Assembly: GCF_016595215.1 (NCBI RefSeq)
Contig: NZ_JAENHK010000001.1
Coordinates: forward strand, 682,001 to 746,000
Direction of reading: 5' to 3'
DNA length: 64,000 nucleotides
DNA from: Chryseobacterium paridis
GTDB taxonomy: Bacteria; Bacteroidota; Bacteroidia; Flavobacteriales; Weeksellaceae
Shown here: in pieces, positions 61,054-64,000 of the stretch
Layout: each line of letters begins with the position of its first letter
Numbering within the stretch: position 1 is the stretch's first letter
Notes under the pieces: generated by a model
Database searches by the model: none
Seen by the model: the letters and a program-made list of their open reading frames with translations, nothing else
Told to the model about the DNA's origin: nothing
Program-made: the position numbers and the translations under genes

Positions 61054-62298
61054 ATGGATACGAAAATCATCGAATCTCCTAATCAAAAAAGGCATAATCC
61101 TATATTACGGTTCCTGCATTTATGCGGTATTTCTTATGTGTATCTTTTTATTTTCACATCACAGTTTTCGCCTTTAGAGGGAATATATAAAAACGGAGTT
61201 TTGTGGTTGTGTAAAAATGTTTTTCAGCAACAGAAGGTAGAATATATTAAGATGACCGGCAGTGGCGATACGACATTAGATTATTGGGTAGTAGTCGTCA
61301 ATATTTGCTTAGCTGCAGTAGCCGCACTGGTTATACTTCTTGCAGATAAAAAACAGCGTACATTTAAAGATCTTCGTTGGTTTACAGTAGTAGTCGCACG
61401 TTATTATGTGGCTATGATCATGATCTCGTATGGTTTTGCAAAATTGAATAATGGGCAGTTTCCCGCGAACTCAATTGGAAGACTAGAAGAAAAAGTTGGC
61501 GATATGTCGCCCATGGGTGTAGTATGGACCATGATGGGTGCTTCCTCAGGCTATACATTTGTTTCAGGGCTCCTGGAAACTATTGGTGGACTTTTGCTTC
61601 TTTTCAGACGAACCAAAACTTTTGGAGCACTTTTTTCCATGACAGTAATGATCAATGTGGCTCTGCTGAATTTTTTCTATGATGTGCCCGTAAAAATATT
61701 TTCCAGCCATGTTGTTTTGTTTTGCGTATTTATTGTAAGCGGTGATGCGATTGCGTTGTATCGTTTTTTTATTTTACATCAGCCATCGCAATTACGTTTT
61801 CAAAAACGGACAGCCGACAAAAGATGGAAGCGCGTTACACTTATTGTCCTCAAAGGGCTTGTCGTGGCTTATTTTATACTCACTTCTTCCCCAGTATTGT
61901 TCTATACAGCTCCTGCCGTACCAATGGAGGGTGCATATACTGTTGAAGAATTTATGATGAATAATAAGGAAATACCTTCCTGTAGTCAAGATTCTGCTGG
62001 ATGGAAAAAATTAATAATTAGTCATTCTGGTCGCGCAGGTATAGTTCTTAACAATGACAGTACTAAGACGTTTAAGGGAGTTATTGATACAGGGAAAAAT
62101 ACATTAATACTTCGTAAAACAGAACCGGATAATCCATATGCTTATCTGCATTACCATGTTCAAAAAGACAGCATCATTTTTACAGGAAATATTGGCAGAG
62201 ACTCTGTAAGAATAAAAACAACAAGAAAGAAGAAGGAAGATTATAAGCTAAATAAACGTGGTTTTCACTGGATCAATGAATATCCTTTTAACAGGTAA
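61054..62298 (+). CDS. DoxX-like polytopic membrane protein
   Basis: 414 residues from the ATG at 61054; a TTG two codons earlier is an alternative. Six to eight hydrophobic segments in the first 290 residues, including SGLLETIGGLLLLFRRTKTFGALFSMTVMINVALLNFFYDVPVKIFSSHVVL, which resembles the DoxX core. The C-terminal 115 residues look extracytoplasmic and beta-rich (YTVEEFMMNNKEIPSC...GWKKLIISHSGRAGIVLNNDSTKTFKG). Function unknown. It stands alone after the tRNA clusters. Confidence 0.75.
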   Translation: MDTKIIESPNQKRHNPILRFLHLCGISYVYLFIFTSQFSPLEGIYKNGVLWLCKNVFQQQKVEYIKMTGSGDTTLDYWVVVVNICLAAVAALVILLADKKQRTFKDLRWFTVVVARYYVAMIMISYGFAKLNNGQFPANSIGRLEEKVGDMSPMGVVWTMMGASSGYTFVSGLLETIGGLLLLFRRTKTFGALFSMTVMINVALLNFFYDVPVKIFSSHVVLFCVFIVSGDAIALYRFFILHQPSQLRFQKRTADKRWKRVTLIVLKGLVVAYFILTSSPVLFYTAPAVPMEGAYTVEEFMMNNKEIPSCSQDSAGWKKLIISHSGRAGIVLNNDSTKTFKGVIDTGKNTLILRKTEPDNPYAYLHYHVQKDSIIFTGNIGRDSVRIKTTRKKKEDYKLNKRGFHWINEYPFNR

Positions 62299-62716
62299 GG
62301 GTGGTGGGAAAATGCTTTTAGGGTAATTAAAGTTTACATAGTATGGGGTATAATGGAGAAGATGGAAGCGTTTAATGAGATTTGGAAGGGGGTATCTTAG
62401 CTGGTAGATTATAAAACTTAGTTAAAATTGGTTCTACAATACTTATTTGATGTACAGAATATTGGTCTTACTTTTTGACTTTTCCTTAGTTTTTTTTAAA
62501 CGATATTTATATACAGATTAGCAGCAAAGAGTTAAAAAGCATATCCATTATAAATAATTCTATTCCTGGCTTAACATTTTACTTTTAGGCTTCTATTGAA
62601 ATTTGTACATTAGCTACACGGAAGTGCGTTAAATCCCTGTTTTTGGCAATATACAAATAGTTTGCAGCGAGCAATTAATTAGGGGGATGTACCAAATATT
62701 CAATGAAAAAATATTT
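62299..62716. other. Gene-poor 418-bp gap before the DJ-1 gene
   Basis: No convincing gene; the composition is less purine-biased than coding DNA. I see no hairpin, tRNA or promoter good enough to name. A short G-rich run (AGGGGG) sits just before an alternative ATG of the DJ-1 gene at 62687. Confidence 0.5.
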
Positions 62717-63295
62717 ATGAAACGAGTTTTACTATTACTTGCAGAAGGATTTGAGATTTATGAAGCAAGTGTATTTATAGATGTAATCGGCTGGAACTTA
62801 ACGGCAGGAAATGGTCAGACAGAATTATTTACTTGTGGACTGAAAAAGGAAGTTAAAAGCACTTTTAATCAGATACTTATCGTTGACTATGTAATAGACG
62901 AAATAGAAATTGACGACTTTGAAGCACTTGCAATTCCAGGTGGCTTTGAAGAGTATAATTTTTACACAGATGCTTACAATCATAAGTTCTCTGAAATAAT
63001 AAAATCATTTCACGAAAAAGAGAAGATTATAGCATCAATTTGCACAGGAGCATTTCCGGTAGCAAAAAGCGGGATTTTAAATGATAAAAACGGCACAACG
63101 TACAATCAAAATCCATTAAGACAAGAGCAATTAAAAAATATGGGTGTAAATGTTATTAACGAACCTATTGTTGACGACGACAATATCATTACCTCTTGGA
63201 ATCCTTCGACGGCAATGAATGTTGCATTTCTGTTACTCGAAAGACTTACAGATAAAGAAAATGCAAACCTGATAAAAAAGAAAATGGGGTTTTAG
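62717..63295 (+). CDS. DJ-1/PfpI family protein
   Basis: 192 residues from the ATG at 62717 (MKRVLLLLAEGFEIYEAS). An ATG at 62687 adds 10 residues and has a GGGGG run just upstream, so either start is possible. Class I glutamine-amidotransferase-like fold with the nucleophile elbow SICTGAFPVAKSG (Cys-Thr-Gly-Ala) and Glu in LAEGFE, the DJ-1 acidic residue. Members act as glyoxalases, deglycases, chaperones or unknown; role here unclear. Confidence 0.88.
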   Translation: MKRVLLLLAEGFEIYEASVFIDVIGWNLTAGNGQTELFTCGLKKEVKSTFNQILIVDYVIDEIEIDDFEALAIPGGFEEYNFYTDAYNHKFSEIIKSFHEKEKIIASICTGAFPVAKSGILNDKNGTTYNQNPLRQEQLKNMGVNVINEPIVDDDNIITSWNPSTAMNVAFLLLERLTDKENANLIKKKMGF

Positions 63296-63462
63296 TTCCC
63301 GCTTCTCAAATTTTCCATAGTAATCTTTTATATGTGTTTTCCACAAATATAAAGAAAACTGTCATTTGTATTTTGAGATTTTTGATTTTGCTCAAAACAG
63401 ATTATGGATCTTTAGGTTTACAGTAGGTTATAATAGGCTATATGCTTATTTATTAATCACCC

Positions 63463-64000
63463 TTAAAACAATTGCGCCGAAAGAAGAAAATCAAAGTCAA
63501 AATCCAGAAAGCTGATGATAGAAAAGATGATCATGTCTTTTGGAGTTGGACGTAGCTTAAAAATATATTTATAAAACTTCAATACCTTTTTTATTCTTCG
63601 TTTGGTTCGTAGCTTGTTGGCGGCTTTAACGATTTGCTTTAAAAAGTAGTCTGAGGAAATTCCTGATAGCAGTGAATATTCTGAACTGATAAGCTGAAGA
63701 ATCTTCGGATCATTGGTGATCCGTGAAAAGTTTTTGATTCTTTTTGGAAGTTCAAATTCGTCATGAAAGTTCATTCTGTTAAGATCTACCATAAAAAAAC
63801 GGGATACATCGTTGATCTTTTCAAGCAGGAAATTTCCTGGAGAATTATCAATGAACTCGATTCCTTCTTCGTGCAATTGATAAATTAATTGAGTATATGA
63901 TTTGATGATTTCATTCAGATCTTCAAAAGGCCTATCAGAATAAAAGACATGTTCTAGAGTATGGATGTTTTCTAATTGTTCGCTTATATAGTAACTGTTA
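63463..64000 (-). CDS. Lipopolysaccharide kinase (Kdo/WaaP)-like protein, C-terminal part (5' end outside window)
   Basis: The frame is open from the stop at 63463 to the window edge (about 179 residues). It reads SEQLENIHTLEHVFYSD...LNEIIKSYTQLIYQLHEEGIEFIDNSPGNFLLEK, where HEEGIEFIDNSPGNF corresponds to the catalytic loop (H-x-x-G-x-x-x-x-D-x-x-x-x-N) of Kdo/InaA-type kinases, followed by FMVDLNRM for the metal-binding Asp. The first visible start is a TTG inside the domain and is not the true start. It probably phosphorylates lipid A core sugar. Minus strand, reading off the right edge. Confidence 0.82.
   Translation of the reverse strand, partial: NSYYISEQLENIHTLEHVFYSDRPFEDLNEIIKSYTQLIYQLHEEGIEFIDNSPGNFLLEKINDVSRFFMVDLNRMNFHDEFELPKRIKNFSRITNDPKILQLISSEYSLLSGISSDYFLKQIVKAANKLRTKRRIKKVLKFYKYIFKLRPTPKDMIIFSIISFLDFDFDFLLSAQLF

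Noticed and set aside
62299..62716. Attachment site or integrated element remnant
   Set aside because: No repeat pair, integrase or tRNA-derived sequence supports it.
1..64000. CRISPR arrays and transposases
   Set aside because: No regularly spaced direct repeats and no transposase-like frame were found; the repeats seen are inverted and intergenic.

Overview
The window looks like a chromosomal segment of a flavobacterium, most likely Chryseobacterium or a close relative (phylum Bacteroidota). The evidence is AT-rich DNA, many TAnnTTTG promoter elements (the Bacteroidota -7 box), type IX secretion sorting domains, a SprE/PorW-like lipoprotein, GLPGLI and CarboxypepD_reg outer-membrane proteins, and lipoproteins with acidic residues just after the lipid-bearing cysteine. 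No phage, transposase, CRISPR array or rRNA gene was seen.

Region 1 (1-9.6 kb) appears to surround the replication origin. It holds the end of an alanine racemase domain, a patatin/BamA-like protein, ybeY, mnmG, a methyltransferase, a papain-like lipoprotein and pgk (minus strand). Two perfect 16-bp parS palindromes (3290-3305 and 5222-5237) flank mnmG. The 552-bp gap between pgk and rpiB holds clustered DnaA-box-like sequences. Hand counts suggest that the G/C skew of plus-strand genes changes across this gap. I propose it as oriC.

Region 2 (9.6-30 kb) is mostly housekeeping: rpiB, a secreted protein, rnr, a LysE-type exporter, an LD-carboxypeptidase, a beta-propeller lipoprotein, YraN, an SDR enzyme, tsaB, sprE/porW, maf, a KdsC-like phosphatase, a DUF2520 protein, an ECF sigma factor with two downstream partners, lepA, and T9SS-related or repeat-containing secreted proteins.

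Region 3 (30.2-40.1 kb) is the most interesting part. A NUDIX/winged-helix NrtR-like gene is followed by a twelve-gene same-strand run, with several start/stop overlaps, devoted to NAD+ and ADP-ribose chemistry. In order: NADAR glycosidase, 2OG-Fe(II) oxygenase, SPFH protein, divergent NAD kinase, TARG1-like macrodomain, a small protein that may be an ADP-ribosyltransferase-fold enzyme, a bacterial PARG, a YmdB-like macrodomain, a sirtuin deacylase, an ADP-ribosylglycohydrolase, an unknown protein, KptA/Tpt1 RNA 2'-phosphotransferase and a PPP-type phosphatase. The run is bracketed by two MITE-like inverted-repeat elements (30875-31109 and 40111-40408). It reads as an ADP-ribosylation reversal / RNA-repair island with one candidate writer.

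Region 4 (40.4-60.0 kb) holds an M14 carboxypeptidase, a T9SS cargo protein, tandem JmjC/cupin_8 paralogues, an outer-membrane receptor-like protein with a GLPGLI protein nearby, a DinB-like protein, the feoA-feoB-Cys-rich iron operon, DinD, a phosphohexomutase (GlmM), a Crp-like regulator beside a quinone-oxidoreductase-like gene, a TPR protein, an EamA transporter, aat and a DUF3127 protein.

Region 5 (60.1-64 kb) has a tandem duplication of a Leu(TAG)-Gly(GCC)-Leu(TAA) tRNA operon, a DoxX-like membrane protein, a DJ-1/PfpI protein and the C-terminal part of a lipopolysaccharide-kinase-like gene that runs off the window.
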